A DNA stretch of 64,000 bases from the NCBI GenBank assembly GCA_003695915.1, contig RFGF01000041.1, positions 89,888-153,887 on the forward strand. Reading direction: 5' to 3'. Each line of letters begins with the position of its first letter. The first letter of the stretch is position 1. This DNA is from Nitrospirota bacterium. Lineage in GTDB: Bacteria; Nitrospirota; Nitrospiria; Nitrospirales; UBA8639. Shown here in pieces: positions 1 through 8,772 of the stretch. The translations under genes and the position numbers were made by a program. The notes under the pieces were generated by a model. It did no database searches and was not told where the DNA came from. It worked only from the letters and a program-made list of their open reading frames with translations.

Positions 1-147
1 CATGAAGCGTGGCCTCTGAAATTTCCTTTATATCACGAGAACGAGACCGATGGTGATGCGTCCCGTAAGGGGGCTGACGATCATGATGCGCGTGTTTATG
101 CCCATGCGGCTCCTCGACCGAAGCACGTGAAATCGTTGAATGAGTGA
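1..147 (+). CDS. fliW: FliW flagellar assembly factor, C-terminal fragment
   Basis: An open frame runs in from the left edge and stops at 145-147, giving 48 residues. It contains 'AWPLKFPLYHE', which resembles the '(Y)PLRYPL' ending typical of FliW, followed by a charged tail. FliW binds flagellin or CsrA and relieves CsrA repression of flagellin translation. The position 65 bases upstream of csrA is the usual fliW-csrA arrangement and supports the call. Only the last quarter of the protein is visible, so the identification rests on a short motif plus context. Confidence 0.6.
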   Translation, partial: HEAWPLKFPLYHENETDGDASRKGADDHDARVYAHAAPRPKHVKSLNE

Positions 148-212
148 ACTCGGTCTCCCGGTGCTCGAAGGAGCGCGGCATCGGTTAGTCGACAAACGCC
201 ACGGATGGCTCC

Positions 213-494
213 ATGCTCATTTTAACGAGAAAGATCAACGAAGCGATTCGCCTGGGCGATGACATTCGCATCGTCTTGGTTCAAGTCAAAGGCGGCCAAG
301 TACGAATCGGTATCGAATGTCCTCCGCATATCCGCGTCCTGCGGGAAGAACTGTATGAAGCCGTGAAAAAAGAAAATCTCCGTGCGCTGTCTCCCGACGT
401 CGAACATCTGCGGACACTTGCCAGCCGCCGCATGCGTCCGCCGCATGATAACCGTTCCATCGATTCTTCCTCCTCCTCTGAGCCCTCTTCCTAA
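213..494 (+). CDS. csrA: Carbon storage regulator CsrA, translational repressor
   Basis: This RNA-binding dimer binds GGA motifs in mRNA leaders and usually blocks ribosome access. Residues 1-60 carry the family signature: 'MLILTRKINEAIRLGDDI' at the N-terminus, then 'VQVKGGQVRIGIECPPHIRV' and 'LREELYEAV'. The protein is 93 residues, longer than the common 60-75, because of a Ser-rich low-complexity tail from about residue 78. It starts at ATG 213 behind a GGATGG-type ribosome site. It follows fliW and sits in a flagellar locus, so its likely main target is the flagellin mRNA, whose leader at about 49.22-49.33 kb carries GGA motifs. The family call is near certain; the target is inferred. Confidence 0.97.
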   Translation: MLILTRKINEAIRLGDDIRIVLVQVKGGQVRIGIECPPHIRVLREELYEAVKKENLRALSPDVEHLRTLASRRMRPPHDNRSIDSSSSSEPSS

Positions 495-734
495 GCCTCG
501 CCTTTGCGGTCTGAAGCGAGAATGCCAATCCATCTGAGCGGTGGCTCCATTCCTCTCTCCCGATGTTGTCCCTATTCCTTTCCGTCACCGTCATGGACGG
601 ATCCATTTTGCCTCGTAGAGCACGATTTGCCTATCCGCCGTCTATCGAATGAAATGGTCTTCTTTTTGCAAGCCCGAGTCACGAAAATGAATCCCTTCGT
701 GATTTGGCAGAGTTTATGACCATGGGTCTGCCTG

Positions 735-1967
735 ATGGACCGTCAATACTTTGACGTCGTTGTCATCGGGGGAGGCATTATCGGATGCGCCCTGACATGG
801 GAGTTGGCCAAGCACGGCTGCCAAGTGGCGTTATTGGAAAAGGAACGCGATGTGGCGCTGCATACGAGCGGGCGCAATAGCGGCGTCGTTCATGCTGGGT
901 TCAATGCCAAACCTGGAACGCTCAAGGCGCGCTTATGTGTGCAAGGCAACGAAGCTATTCGCCGCTTTGCACACGAGCATCGGATTCCTTATGAACAAGT
1001 GGGAACGTGGGTGGTAGCGACGGAAGAAAACGACCTTGGCGTGCTCAACGCGCTCAAGCGCCAGGGCGATCAAAACGGCGTGCCTGGTTTGGAATTGGTC
1101 GAAGCGCGAGACATGCTGCGGGCCGAACCACACAGTCGCGGGCTGCTGGCGCTCTATGCACCGACCGGCGGGATCATCGATTCCGCACACTTGACTCGAG
1201 TCGTGGCGAACGACGCGCAGCGACATGGTGCGGTCTTGTGTTGCGGACAGCGCGTTCTCGGTATACGCGAGCACTCGCACGAGGTCGAACTTGTCACGCC
1301 GACCCATCGATTCGGCGCGGCCTTGATCATCAATTGCGCAGGGCTATTTGCAGATCGATTGGCGCACACCATGGGGGTCGGCCGGGCCTATCGTATCGTT
1401 CCGTTTCGCGGGAGCTATTTTTCCATCCGCCGGGCTGGTCCCCCGATTGTGAACTCGATGCTCTATTCCGTCCCTCCTCCGCAGCTTCCCTTCTTGGGGG
1501 TTCACCTGACCAGAACCGTGCATGGCACTGTCCTGGTAGGGCCAGATGCAATGCCGGCCATGGGCCCCGAAGCCTATGCCGCCTCCCTGAGGAATCTGCA
1601 CGAGTTCTGCTCATTGGTCAGCCGACGGGTGATATGGAAAATGATGTATCGCTATCGACGCGTCTTGGTGAGCCAATGGGGCCCTCGGCTCTGGCAGCGC
1701 AAACGACGATATTTTTGCCAAGCAGCCAATCGGCTGGTGCGCGGATTGCAGGAGCAAGAGTTGGTTTGTGACGCGCGGGTCGGCATCCGTCCTCAGTTGG
1801 TGCATACCAGTGGAGAGTTGGTCGAGGATCTCTTGGTAGAGCGAACGGAACGGAGCCTCCATGTGCTGAATACAGTGTCGCCTGGCATGACGTGTGCACT
1901 CGCCTTCGCTCAATGGTTGGCTGATGGCGTTCGTGGCTCGTTTATCGATGCCGCCGTCACGGCGTAA
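735..1967 (+). CDS. lhgO: FAD-dependent oxidoreductase, L-2-hydroxyglutarate oxidase (LhgO) type
   Basis: The protein has 410 residues. The dinucleotide-binding motif GGGIIG is at residues 12-17, with the ribose-binding Glu near residue 35 ('LLEKE'). The LhgO signature 'HTSGRNSGVVHAG' follows at about 43-55, then 'KPGTLKA'. The C-terminal 'VGIRPQ' and 'SPGMTCALA' match the end of the DAO/LhgO fold. Known LhgO oxidises L-2-hydroxyglutarate to 2-oxoglutarate. In this setting, as first gene of a sugar island, it could instead oxidise a hydroxy-acid or sugar intermediate; that is inference. The 240 bases before it hold no convincing gene. The following epimerase begins 40 bases after its stop. 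Confidence 0.8.
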   Translation: MDRQYFDVVVIGGGIIGCALTWELAKHGCQVALLEKERDVALHTSGRNSGVVHAGFNAKPGTLKARLCVQGNEAIRRFAHEHRIPYEQVGTWVVATEENDLGVLNALKRQGDQNGVPGLELVEARDMLRAEPHSRGLLALYAPTGGIIDSAHLTRVVANDAQRHGAVLCCGQRVLGIREHSHEVELVTPTHRFGAALIINCAGLFADRLAHTMGVGRAYRIVPFRGSYFSIRRAGPPIVNSMLYSVPPPQLPFLGVHLTRTVHGTVLVGPDAMPAMGPEAYAASLRNLHEFCSLVSRRVIWKMMYRYRRVLVSQWGPRLWQRKRRYFCQAANRLVRGLQEQELVCDARVGIRPQLVHTSGELVEDLLVERTERSLHVLNTVSPGMTCALAFAQWLADGVRGSFIDAAVTA

Positions 1968-2007
1968 GGGATCGCGCTTTTTATTTTTGCTCGGGAATGT
2001 CGAGGGT

Positions 2008-2955
2008 ATGGCAAAACCTTCAATGAAAATCTTGGTCACAGGCGGAGCGGGATATATTGGTTCCATTCTGGTTCCCGCGTTATTGAACCGTGGGTTCGCT
2101 GTGACCGTACTCGATAACTTTTTATACCGGCAGGCCAGTTTGTTGGATTGTTGTGCCCATCCCTCCCTGACGATCATCCGCGGAGATTGTCGAGACGAGC
2201 GACTGCTGACCAGGCTTTTGAGCACGCATGATTGCGTGATTCCGCTCGCAGCCATGGTCGGTGCGCCTCTGTGCGATCGCGACGTTGTGGCGGCGCGAAC
2301 CATCAATTACGATGCGATCGCCTTGCTCTGCAAGTTGGCCTCCTCCTCGCACATGATTCTCTTTCCGGTGACCAACAGCGGGTACGGCATCGGGGAGCCC
2401 GGAAAATTGTGCACGGAGGATTCTCCGCTTCGGCCGCTGACCCTTTATGGCGAAACGAAAGTCAAGGCCGAACGCGTCGTACTGGATCGGGAGCGGAGTA
2501 TCTCGTTTCGATTGGCGACGGTCTTCGGGGCTTCACCGCGGATGCGCCTGGATCTGTTAGTGAACGATTTTGTCTATCGGGCCGTGCACGATCGAGCCGT
2601 CGTCGTCTTCGAAGGTCAGTTCAAACGCAATTATATCCACGTCCGCGATGTGGCCAAAGCATTTCTCCATGCCATCGACCAGTTCGAGACGATGAAAGGT
2701 CGACCATATAACGTTGGACTCGAGAATGCCAACTTGTCCAAGATCGAGTTATGTCGAACTATTCAACGCCTCATTCCGAACTTTGTGTTTTGCGAAGCGC
2801 CGGTAGGCGAAGACCCGGATAAACGCGATTACATGGTCTCCAATGCACGAATCCTGGCGACCGGCTATCGGCCTGACTGGTCGTTGGAAGAGGGAATCCT
2901 CGAATTGAAAAAGTGCTATGAAATTTTACGGGCGAATCACTATGCCAATGTCTGA
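2008..2955 (+). CDS. NAD-dependent sugar epimerase/dehydratase (extended SDR)
   Basis: An extended short-chain dehydrogenase acting on a nucleotide sugar. The Rossmann motif GGAGYIG lies near residue 12 from ATG 2008. The catalytic YxxxK is 'YGETK', and 'NYIHVRDVAKA' is the usual late motif. The frame is open upstream, but residues before 'MAKPSMKILVTGG' do not belong to the fold, so 2008 (or ATG 2023) is preferred; neither has a strong ribosome site. It resembles the protein at 15892-16902 in its middle ('RLDLLVNDF' against 'RLDLTVNIL'), suggesting paralogues. The gene overlaps the following nucleotidyltransferase by 14 bases. Substrate is unknown; a GDP-sugar is likely from the neighbours. 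Confidence 0.85.
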   Translation: MAKPSMKILVTGGAGYIGSILVPALLNRGFAVTVLDNFLYRQASLLDCCAHPSLTIIRGDCRDERLLTRLLSTHDCVIPLAAMVGAPLCDRDVVAARTINYDAIALLCKLASSSHMILFPVTNSGYGIGEPGKLCTEDSPLRPLTLYGETKVKAERVVLDRERSISFRLATVFGASPRMRLDLLVNDFVYRAVHDRAVVVFEGQFKRNYIHVRDVAKAFLHAIDQFETMKGRPYNVGLENANLSKIELCRTIQRLIPNFVFCEAPVGEDPDKRDYMVSNARILATGYRPDWSLEEGILELKKCYEILRANHYANV

Positions 2956-3718
2956 TGCTCGATGGACGAAGGATGCCCATGTTCCCTTCGATGCCGTGAT
3001 TTTGTGCGGGGGGCTGGGAACCCGATTGCAGTCGGTGCTCGGCGATGTTCCCAAACCGATGGCGCCGGTTGCCGGGCGCCCTTTTCTCGAACGGCTATTG
3101 ATGAAGCTTCAGCGATCGTCATGCACTCATGTCGTGTTGTGTGCCGGACCGAACCTGCAATGTATGTGGAAGTATTGTCAAGACGGCGAGCGATGGGGGC
3201 TGCATATCGAATATGCGAAGGAGCCCGAGCGGTTGGGGACCGGAGGAGCCCTGCGCTGTGCTTTGCCGCATCTGCGAACCGACCCTGTGGCGGTGCTCAA
3301 CGGTGATACGTGGTGTGACGTTGATCTTTGCACAATGGTGCGGTGGCACGGTTGGCGCGGCGCCCGATGTACGATCGCGCTCACAGCCGCCCCTGATGCC
3401 GATCGCTACGGATCGGTGCGACGAACACCGGAGGGAGCGATCACACAGTTCGCCGAGAAACGCGGGAGGGGGGAAGCGGGCTGGATCAATGCCGGCGTCT
3501 ATGTCATCGCACAGGAAGTGATTCGATCTATTCCGTCCGACCGACCCGTTTCGTTGGAATGCGAGATCTTTCCGCAGTGGGTTGGACGAGGATTGTACGG
3601 CTATGACGGCGTTCGGCAATTTCTCGACATCGGAACGCCGGAGTCGTACCGACAGGCCACGCGGTGGTTTCCTGAACCTTTCGCGGTGAGTGACGGCGGA
3701 CCCCGTGGAATGGAGTGA
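2942..3718 (+). CDS. hddC: Sugar-phosphate nucleotidyltransferase, HddC-like heptose-1-P guanylyltransferase
   Basis: The nucleotide-binding signature 'LCGGLGTRL' and 'VPKPMAPV' sits near residues 20-40, with 'LNGDTW' as the metal-binding segment and 'FLDIGTPE' near the end. This is the NTP-transferase fold of HddC and RmlA-type enzymes. At about 258 residues it is close to HddC. HddC makes GDP-D-glycero-alpha-D-manno-heptose from the 1-phosphate. The HddA-type kinase directly downstream and the GmhA isomerase at 12.4 kb support the heptose assignment. Start is ATG 2942 or 2948, inside the end of the upstream gene. A mannose- or other sugar-1-P guanylyltransferase cannot be ruled out. Confidence 0.75.
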   Translation: MPMSDARWTKDAHVPFDAVILCGGLGTRLQSVLGDVPKPMAPVAGRPFLERLLMKLQRSSCTHVVLCAGPNLQCMWKYCQDGERWGLHIEYAKEPERLGTGGALRCALPHLRTDPVAVLNGDTWCDVDLCTMVRWHGWRGARCTIALTAAPDADRYGSVRRTPEGAITQFAEKRGRGEAGWINAGVYVIAQEVIRSIPSDRPVSLECEIFPQWVGRGLYGYDGVRQFLDIGTPESYRQATRWFPEPFAVSDGGPRGME

Positions 3719-3751
3719 GTTCGGAATCATGTGCGCTCTGGAACGTCTCCG

Positions 3752-4825
3752 ATGATCATCAGTCGAACGCCGTTTCGTCTTTCATTTTTTGGTGGAGGAA
3801 CGGATTATCCGGCTTGGTATCGCAAGCACGGCGGGGTCGTGTTGGCCGCCTCGATCGATAAGTATTGCTATCTGACCTGTCGGTATCTCCCACCGTTTTT
3901 CGAGCACCGGATTCGTGTGGTGTATTCGCGGATCGAAAGCTGCCAGACCGTCGACGAGATTCAGCATCCTGCGGTACGGGAAATTCTGAAAGCGTTGCAC
4001 ATCGAGCGCGGCGTGGAAATTCATCATGATGGTGATTTGCCGGCGCGCAGCGGTATGGGGACAAGTTCGGCATTTACCGTTGGACTGCTGCATGCGCTCT
4101 ATGCCTTGAAGGGCTATATGCCGACGAAACAGGAATTGGCCATGGAAAGTATCGCGATCGAACAGGACCGCTTGCACGAAACCGTTGGGTCGCAGGATCA
4201 AGTGCTCGCGGCCTACGGCGGATTCAACCACGTGACGTTTCTCACGAACGGACAGATCTCCGTTACACCTGTTGTGGTATCTGCCGAGCGCTTGAAGGAG
4301 CTGAACGATCATTTGATGTTGTTTTTCACCGGACTTAAACGGACGGCGGCTACGATCGCCGATACCTATGTCAACGATCTCGAAGCCCGAAAACGCCAAT
4401 TACGGATCATGAAGGATCTGGTCGATGAGAGTTTATCCATTCTCAATCGGGGAGGAGATCTCCGAGGATTCGGCGAATTGCTGCACGAAGCCTGGCAGGC
4501 CAAGCGCACGTTGAGTGCGAAAGTGTCGAATCCGGAGATCGATGACATGTATGCACAAGCTAGAGCCGCAGGGGCCCTGGGAGGAAAACTCACGGGAGCC
4601 GGTGGCGGGGGGTTTTTCTTGTTGTTCGTCCCGCCGCCAGCTCAACCACGCGTACGCGAGGTTCTTCGACGGCTGTTGCTCGTACCGTTCAAATTCGAGT
4701 TTGCCGGAAGCCAAATCATTTTTTGCGATCGCGAAGAGCCTTACACAGAAGAAGATAGAATACGAACGATTGATGCGATCCGAGGCGGCAAGGAAGCTGA
4801 TTTGCTTTCCATTGGATCGATCTGA
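3752..4825 (+). CDS. hddA: GHMP kinase, D-glycero-alpha-D-manno-heptose 7-phosphate kinase (HddA) type
   Basis: Starting from ATG 3752 the protein begins 'MIISRTPFRLSFFGGGTDYP', the standard HddA opening; a GTG 21 bases earlier adds non-family residues. GHMP motif 2 appears as 'DLPARSGMGTSSAF' and motif 3 as 'KLTGAGGGG'. At 357 residues it is full length. HddA phosphorylates the anomeric carbon of heptose-7-phosphate, giving the 1,7-bisphosphate. The next enzyme, the GmhB phosphatase, is not visible in this window, so it must act from elsewhere or be replaced. Confidence 0.85.
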   Translation: MIISRTPFRLSFFGGGTDYPAWYRKHGGVVLAASIDKYCYLTCRYLPPFFEHRIRVVYSRIESCQTVDEIQHPAVREILKALHIERGVEIHHDGDLPARSGMGTSSAFTVGLLHALYALKGYMPTKQELAMESIAIEQDRLHETVGSQDQVLAAYGGFNHVTFLTNGQISVTPVVVSAERLKELNDHLMLFFTGLKRTAATIADTYVNDLEARKRQLRIMKDLVDESLSILNRGGDLRGFGELLHEAWQAKRTLSAKVSNPEIDDMYAQARAAGALGGKLTGAGGGGFFLLFVPPPAQPRVREVLRRLLLVPFKFEFAGSQIIFCDREEPYTEEDRIRTIDAIRGGKEADLLSIGSI

Positions 4826-4846
4826 GTCAGCCAGCATCGAGGCGCT

Positions 4847-5830
4847 ATGGAGCATACAGCCACAATTTTTATCGCTGCGAGCAATCCGATGATTCGTTCG
4901 GCGTTGCAGCGCGCATTGCGTCTTCGAGGCTATGTGCATTGCGTCGATCAGGATATGGTCCCTCTCGATCTCACCGATGCGCGGGAGGTCGATCGCGTCT
5001 TTGCACGGTTTCGTCCGGATTATGTGTTTTGTGCAGGTGGACCATCGGCCGGGTTGGCCGCCAATCGATCCGAACCGGCCGATTTGTTGAAGGACAACTT
5101 GCTCGTGCAATTGCATGTGATCGATAGTGCGTGCCGACACGGAGTAAAAAAATTGTTGTATCTCGGGAGTTCGTGCAGTTATCCCCGGTCATGTCCTCCT
5201 CCCATGAAGGTCGACGATCTCATGACCGGGCCGTTGGAACCAACGAGCGAACCGTATGCCATGGCCAAACTCATGGGGCTGACCATGGTCCAGGCCTATC
5301 GTCGACAATACGGGCTGAGGGCCATCGCGGCTATCCCCGGCGACGTCTTCGGTCCGCATGATGATTTTTCCGATCGCGGGCATGTCCTCCCAGCGTTGAT
5401 GCGGAACATTCATGCGGCGAAGGAGCAACGGCAGCCGTCGGTTTCGATTTGGGGAACCGGAACGGCGCGGCGGTTTTTTCTCTACGCCGAGGATTTGGCC
5501 GATGCCTGTCTCTTTCTGATGCACCACTATGAGGGAGAGCGGCCGATCAATCTCGGCGGCACCGTCACCGTGTCCATCAAAGAATTGGCGCAACAACTCA
5601 AACGCTTGATCGGCTACGAAGGAACGTTGGAGTTTACAGGCGCCTATGGCGATGGCATGCCCGATAAGACGTTGGATGTGAGACCGTTGTTCGAGTTGGG
5701 GTGGCAGCCGAAACGGACGTTTCGGGAAGCCTTGCAGCTGACCTATGCCTGGTTTTTGGAGCATCACACGACTGTAGCAAATGCTGCAGCGGAGTCATGG
5801 CATAAATGTTCGACGGGAATGCGAACGTGA
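4847..5830 (+). CDS. GDP-L-fucose synthase-like sugar epimerase/reductase
   Basis: The sequence follows GDP-fucose synthase (WcaG/Fcl): 'GSSCSYPRSCPPPM' around the catalytic Ser, 'SEPYAMAKLMG' with the Tyr and Lys of YxxxK, 'GPHDDFSDRGHVLPAL' and 'FFLYAEDLADACLFL'. The N-terminal nucleotide-binding loop is unusual: 'IAASNPMIRSAL' replaces the glycine-rich GxxGxxG. WcaG enzymes epimerise C3/C5 and reduce C4 of GDP-4-keto-6-deoxy sugars; C. jejuni relatives act on GDP-heptose. The gene lies between the heptose-activation genes and a ColD-like dehydratase, so a 6-deoxyheptose or 3,6-dideoxy product is plausible. Specificity is inferred. Confidence 0.78.
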   Translation: MEHTATIFIAASNPMIRSALQRALRLRGYVHCVDQDMVPLDLTDAREVDRVFARFRPDYVFCAGGPSAGLAANRSEPADLLKDNLLVQLHVIDSACRHGVKKLLYLGSSCSYPRSCPPPMKVDDLMTGPLEPTSEPYAMAKLMGLTMVQAYRRQYGLRAIAAIPGDVFGPHDDFSDRGHVLPALMRNIHAAKEQRQPSVSIWGTGTARRFFLYAEDLADACLFLMHHYEGERPINLGGTVTVSIKELAQQLKRLIGYEGTLEFTGAYGDGMPDKTLDVRPLFELGWQPKRTFREALQLTYAWFLEHHTTVANAAAESWHKCSTGMRT

Positions 5831-5873
5831 GCATCACTCGAAACACACCGATGGCGATCGAGCACAACGGATC

Positions 5874-7196
5874 ATGACATCGATGCACGAACGGATGCCG
5901 GTTTCTGATCTCGTCTCGATGCCGCACGATGCCGCGACGTGGACCGATCTTCACTGGCCGCTGATGTACAATAACGTCACACGCCAGGATCTCGATGCAT
6001 TGATCGAATTTTTACATCACGATATTCCGCGATTGACTCAGGCGGAGCAGGTCGAAGCCTTTGAGCGTGAATGGTCGACGTGGTTGGGCGTCAAGCATAG
6101 CGTGTTTGTCAATTCCGGATCCTCCGCCAATCTCCTTACCCTAGCTGCGCTTCGTGAACACACCGGTCCGGGAGAGATCATCGTTCCAGCTCTCACCTGG
6201 GTCTCGGATATCGCCGCGGTGTTGCACTGTGGGTTTACACCGGTTTTCGTCGATAGCGATCCATCGACTTTGGGGATGGATCCCGAGCAAGTCCTCGCCA
6301 AGGTCACCTCGAAAACCCGAGCGGTGTTTCTGACGCATGTTTTGGGATTGAATGCATTGACCGACGAGTTGGTCGGCGAGTTGACTGCTCGAGGCATTCC
6401 GTTGATCGAAGATGCATGCGAATCGCATGGTGCGACCTTTCGCGGACGAAAAGTTGGGACATTCGGCCTTCTGTCGAACTTTTCCTTTTATTTTGCCCAC
6501 CACATGAGCACGATCGAAGGGGGAATGATTTGCACTGACGATCCGGAGCTCTATCAAACCGTTCGCATGATGCGGTCACATGGGTTGGTTCGCGAATCGA
6601 CCTCGGAAGAACTCAAGCGTGCGTATGCCCGCCGCTATGCCGATTTGCATCCCGATTTTATTTTTGCCTTTCCGGCTTACAACGTTCGGAGCACGGAATT
6701 GAATGCGGTGATCGGTCGATCGCAACTCAGGCGGCTGGATGCGAATATTGCGATTCGTCGGCGGAATTTTCAGCTTTTTCTGGATCATTTAGATCCTGAT
6801 CTCTTTCGAACCGATTTTCAGATCGAGGGGAACTCCAATTATGCGCTGATTCTCGTTCTTCAGCGGCCCGATCCTGTCCTGCGCGATCGCGTGGCCCAAG
6901 CCCTGCGCGGCTGCGGCGTCGAGTATCGTCAGGGATTGTCGGGCGGAGGCAACCAACTCCGGCAACCGTATCTTCGACATCGATGTCCGTCTGTGGACCG
7001 CCTCAATCTGCCTGTTGTCGATCATCTGCACTTCTATGGATTCTATCTCGGAAATTATCCCGAACTCCCGCCGGACCATATCCTGACGTTATGTCGCGTC
7101 CTCAATGGCTTGGGCAGCACGGGGATTTGTACGCGTCCCATGATCTCGTCCCTTCCGAAAAAGGAGAGCGTTCATGTCGAACACCGTTCAGCCTGA
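5874..7196 (+). CDS. DegT/DnrJ-fold PLP enzyme with catalytic His, ColD-like 3-dehydratase
   Basis: A 440-residue member of the DegT/DnrJ/EryC1/StrS aminotransferase fold ('NSGSSANLLTL', 'PALTWVSD', 'EDACESHGA'). At the place of the Schiff-base lysine the sequence reads 'FYFAHHMSTIEGGM', putting His209 where aminotransferases have Lys. That substitution is the hallmark of ColD (GDP-4-keto-6-deoxymannose 3-dehydratase), which removes the C3 hydroxyl using PLP and glutamate. The likely role is 3-deoxygenation of a GDP-4-keto-6-deoxy sugar, feeding the upstream WcaG-like reductase. Start ATG 5874 follows a CGGA site. The end overlaps the next gene by 23 bases. Confidence 0.85.
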   Translation: MTSMHERMPVSDLVSMPHDAATWTDLHWPLMYNNVTRQDLDALIEFLHHDIPRLTQAEQVEAFEREWSTWLGVKHSVFVNSGSSANLLTLAALREHTGPGEIIVPALTWVSDIAAVLHCGFTPVFVDSDPSTLGMDPEQVLAKVTSKTRAVFLTHVLGLNALTDELVGELTARGIPLIEDACESHGATFRGRKVGTFGLLSNFSFYFAHHMSTIEGGMICTDDPELYQTVRMMRSHGLVRESTSEELKRAYARRYADLHPDFIFAFPAYNVRSTELNAVIGRSQLRRLDANIAIRRRNFQLFLDHLDPDLFRTDFQIEGNSNYALILVLQRPDPVLRDRVAQALRGCGVEYRQGLSGGGNQLRQPYLRHRCPSVDRLNLPVVDHLHFYGFYLGNYPELPPDHILTLCRVLNGLGSTGICTRPMISSLPKKESVHVEHRSA

Positions 7197-8703
7197 TGTG
7201 GTTCTGGTCAATCCCGGCAATCGCCTGCAAATCTATCAATCGTTGGGGGCGACGCTGTCGGCGATCGAACCTCCCGTTTGGCCGGCTCTGATGGCCACGT
7301 TCCTTCGGCGGCGTGGGTTTTCCGTCGAGTTGCTCGATGCCAATGCCTTGGATCTCACTCCCGAAGATACTGCACGCCAAATTGTGGATATGAATCCGCG
7401 CCTGGTCGTCGTAGCAGCGTATGGCCATAATCCCTCTGCCTCGACGCAAGTGATGCCAGCGGCCGGGGCGGTTTGCCGGGCCGTCAAACAGGCCAAGGAC
7501 GACGTGAAGATCATAATGCTCGGTGGACATGTCGCCGCGCTGCCCGAACGGACCCTACAGGAGGAAGCGGTCGATTATGTGTGTACAGGCGAGGGACTTT
7601 TCACGATAGCCGACTTGCTGGAATGTCTCAAGGCGAATGGTAAATTGTCCGCTGTTCGTGGATTATGTCATTGGGAGCACGGGCGACCAGTACGAACCGC
7701 TCCGGCACCCAATGTCGAGGCACTCGACGAAGAAATACCTGGCATGTCATGGGATCTTCTCCCCATGCATGAGTATCGGGCTCATAATTGGCATTGTTTC
7801 GGCTTTTTGGACCGCCGTCAGCCCTATGCCTCGCTTTATACCACGTTGGGATGTCCCTATCACTGTACCTATTGTTGCATTCAAGCTCCGTTCAAGGAGG
7901 GCGAACGGGCATTGGGTTATGTGCCGCAGGTCAATAGTTATCGATTGTGGAGTCCGGAGTCGGTCGTGGCGCAAATCGATCAGGTGGTCAATACCTACGG
8001 CGTTCGGAACATCAAGTTCGCTGACGAAATGTTTGTCCTCAACAAACGACATGTGAATGCGATCTGCGATCGCCTTCTCGAGCGAGGCTATGACTTGAAC
8101 ATCTGGGCGTATGCCCGCGTGGATACGGTCAAGGACGGCATGGCCGAGAAACTTCGGGCGGCGGGGTTTCGGTGGCTGTGTTTTGGAATTGAAGCAGGAA
8201 GCCGACGTGTGCGCGACGAGGTCTTGAAATCCTATGAGCAAGAACAAGTGTATCGGACCATTCAAACGGTCAGGCAGGCCGGCATTTCCGTCATCGCCAA
8301 TTATATTTTCGGCTTGCCCGAAGACGATAATGACACGATGCAGGCGACGCTGGATTTGGCACTCGATCTCAATTGTGAGTTCGCCAATTTTTACAGCGCC
8401 ATGGCGTATCCGGGCTCGCCGCTCTACGAGCAGGCGATACGCCATGGCTGGCCGCTTCCTGACACATGGTCGGGCTATTCTCAGCATTCGGTCGATTGCT
8501 TGCCGCTTCCGACTAAATATCTGTCGGGAAGCGAGGTGTTGGCGTTTCGTGATCACGCCTGGAACACCTATTTTGAGCGTCCCGCTTATCGGGACATGAT
8601 CGAGCGGACATTTGGTATCGAGACGCGCCGGCATGTCGAAGACATGGCGGCGTATTCGTTGCCCCGCCGCTATGCGAATGGTGTCGGGATGCCCGTACGA
8701 TGA
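7174..8703 (+). CDS. Cobalamin-binding radical SAM protein 1
   Basis: 509 residues. An N-terminal B12-binding-like Rossmann region (about 1-170; 'GHNPSA', 'LGGHVAALPE', 'VCTGEG') precedes a radical SAM barrel with the cluster motif C227-C231-C234 ('LGCPYHCTYC'). Further typical segments are 'FADEMFV' and 'FGIEAGS'. Such enzymes catalyse C-methylation or other radical rearrangements on sugars, lipids or peptides. It is one of four B12-type radical SAM genes here. The gene overlaps the end of the ColD-like gene and sits ahead of a split transketolase. The substrate is unknown; membership of the sugar island suggests a nucleotide sugar or glycan. Confidence 0.85.
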   Translation: MSNTVQPDVVLVNPGNRLQIYQSLGATLSAIEPPVWPALMATFLRRRGFSVELLDANALDLTPEDTARQIVDMNPRLVVVAAYGHNPSASTQVMPAAGAVCRAVKQAKDDVKIIMLGGHVAALPERTLQEEAVDYVCTGEGLFTIADLLECLKANGKLSAVRGLCHWEHGRPVRTAPAPNVEALDEEIPGMSWDLLPMHEYRAHNWHCFGFLDRRQPYASLYTTLGCPYHCTYCCIQAPFKEGERALGYVPQVNSYRLWSPESVVAQIDQVVNTYGVRNIKFADEMFVLNKRHVNAICDRLLERGYDLNIWAYARVDTVKDGMAEKLRAAGFRWLCFGIEAGSRRVRDEVLKSYEQEQVYRTIQTVRQAGISVIANYIFGLPEDDNDTMQATLDLALDLNCEFANFYSAMAYPGSPLYEQAIRHGWPLPDTWSGYSQHSVDCLPLPTKYLSGSEVLAFRDHAWNTYFERPAYRDMIERTFGIETRRHVEDMAAYSLPRRYANGVGMPVR

Positions 8704-8772
8704 TCCGGCTCATGAGAGCAAGCACTGTCGATAAATTGGTTGCCGAAGCCTCATATCCCACAGGAGCTGTCC

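Noticed and set aside
504..719. 71-codon frame after csrA
   Set aside because: No ribosome site, no recognisable sequence, unusual composition; probably chance.
3119..3730. 203-codon minus-strand frame opposite hddC
   Set aside because: Shadow of a clear plus-strand enzyme; no motifs. The same applies to the other long antisense frames across the island.
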